Shown piece by piece: positions 63,681 through 64,000 of a stretch of DNA of 64,000 bases (its first letter is position 1; the number at the start of each line of letters is the position of its first letter). The position numbers and the translations under genes were made by a program. The notes under the pieces are model-generated. The model had not been told where the DNA came from, ran no database searches, and was given only the letters and a program-made list of their open reading frames with translations. The DNA comes from Brachionus rotundiformis (taxonomy: Eukaryota > Rotifera > Eurotatoria > Ploima > Brachionidae): positions 46,439-110,438 of the forward strand of contig JAESIW010000107.1 of assembly GCA_016802295.1 (NCBI GenBank), read 5' to 3'.

Positions 63681-64000
63681 TTATAACACAGCCAATTGAA
63701 ACTCAAGCAACCATTGAAAAAGGCATCATTAGTTGTGAAGAATCTGAAATAGATGAGATTCGAAAAAATATCAGTTCATTTTCAAAAAGAATGACTTTTT
63801 AGATGAGTGGTATTAAGATTACACCGCTGTAAATAAATGAATGAATTTTGAAGAGGTTAAACTTTGATAACATAACTTCGGTAAAAAGATTTTTGCATCA
63901 AAAGAAAAAATGCTATTTCAATTTTAATTTTTTGTTCCAAAATTCATAATCCCGTTATAATATATGTTAAAAACATGGAAAAAGTGCGAGTATTCAAAAA
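63681..64000. other. End of window, unresolved
   Basis: A plus-strand frame from about 63678 reads MPFITQPIETQATIEKGIIS, then CEESEIDEIRKNISSFSKRM and a stop near 63802. It overlaps the start of the Ig exon on the other strand and may be a short exon or chance. The rest is AT-rich. Confidence 0.3.

Noticed and set aside
1..64000. CRISPR arrays, bacterial operons, ribosome binding sites, rRNA genes
   Set aside because: The window is eukaryotic with spliced genes; no regularly spaced short direct repeats or rRNA-like sequence were seen.

Overview
Eukaryotic, almost certainly animal, DNA. The window is very AT-rich (about three quarters A+T by eye) and its genes are split by GT-AG introns that are often only about 50-60 bp long. 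The protein set is metazoan: a TAO kinase, COMMD3, NUPR1, a STYXL1-like pseudophosphatase, STN1, 4E-T and eIF4H/4B. The AT-richness, tiny introns, CR1/Jockey-like LINE fragments and KRBA2-like, ISXO2-like and NTPase relics would fit a small invertebrate such as a monogonont rotifer. That placement is inference and no sequence comparison was possible.

Layout. 2.0-3.1 kb (-): COMMD3, six exons. 4.6-9.5 kb (+): TAO kinase, five exons. 9.5-17.7 kb: a scrambled block with broken pieces of the TAO kinase and of a GT8 glycosyltransferase, a KRBA2-like transposon tail, an NTPase-like pseudogene and a strong hairpin, around one intact GT8 gene (15.3-16.2 kb). An inverted copy of the TAO kinase 3' end lies at its right edge. 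17.9 kb (-): NUPR1. 19.5-20.9 kb: probable mariner/Tc1 relic. 22.6-24.8 kb: two convergent small secreted-peptide precursors, one new-looking (CxC...CxC) and one like C-type allatostatin. 25.4-27.4 kb (-): STYXL1-like gene, seven exons. 27.6-29.4 kb: LINE fragments. 29.6 kb (-): secreted protein with 18 cysteines. 32.5-34.5 kb: nested small palindromic elements and a LINE fragment.

34.8-42.1 kb holds three translation-control genes: a full 4E-T, a divergent small 4E-T-like protein transcribed away from it, and an eIF4H/4B-type RRM protein. 42.2-50.4 kb is mostly repeats, with one three-exon secreted protein (45.8 kb), an ISXO2-like transposase pseudogene, an orphan metallo-beta-lactamase exon and a decayed coiled-coil gene. 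50.4-56.8 kb has no recognisable gene. 56.8-58.8 kb (+) encodes a Ser-rich protein with a myristoylation-type N-terminus; 59.1-60.1 kb (-) encodes STN1; 60.8 kb (+) is a TATA-driven Pro-Leu repeat protein. The end holds a nearly complete LINE reverse-transcriptase fragment (61.3-62.4 kb), coiled-coil exons and an Ig-domain exon on the minus strand.

Exon boundaries were read by hand from splice signals, reading frame and remembered family alignments. Where all phases close, as in COMMD3, TAO kinase, STYXL1, eIF4H and STN1, the models are strong.
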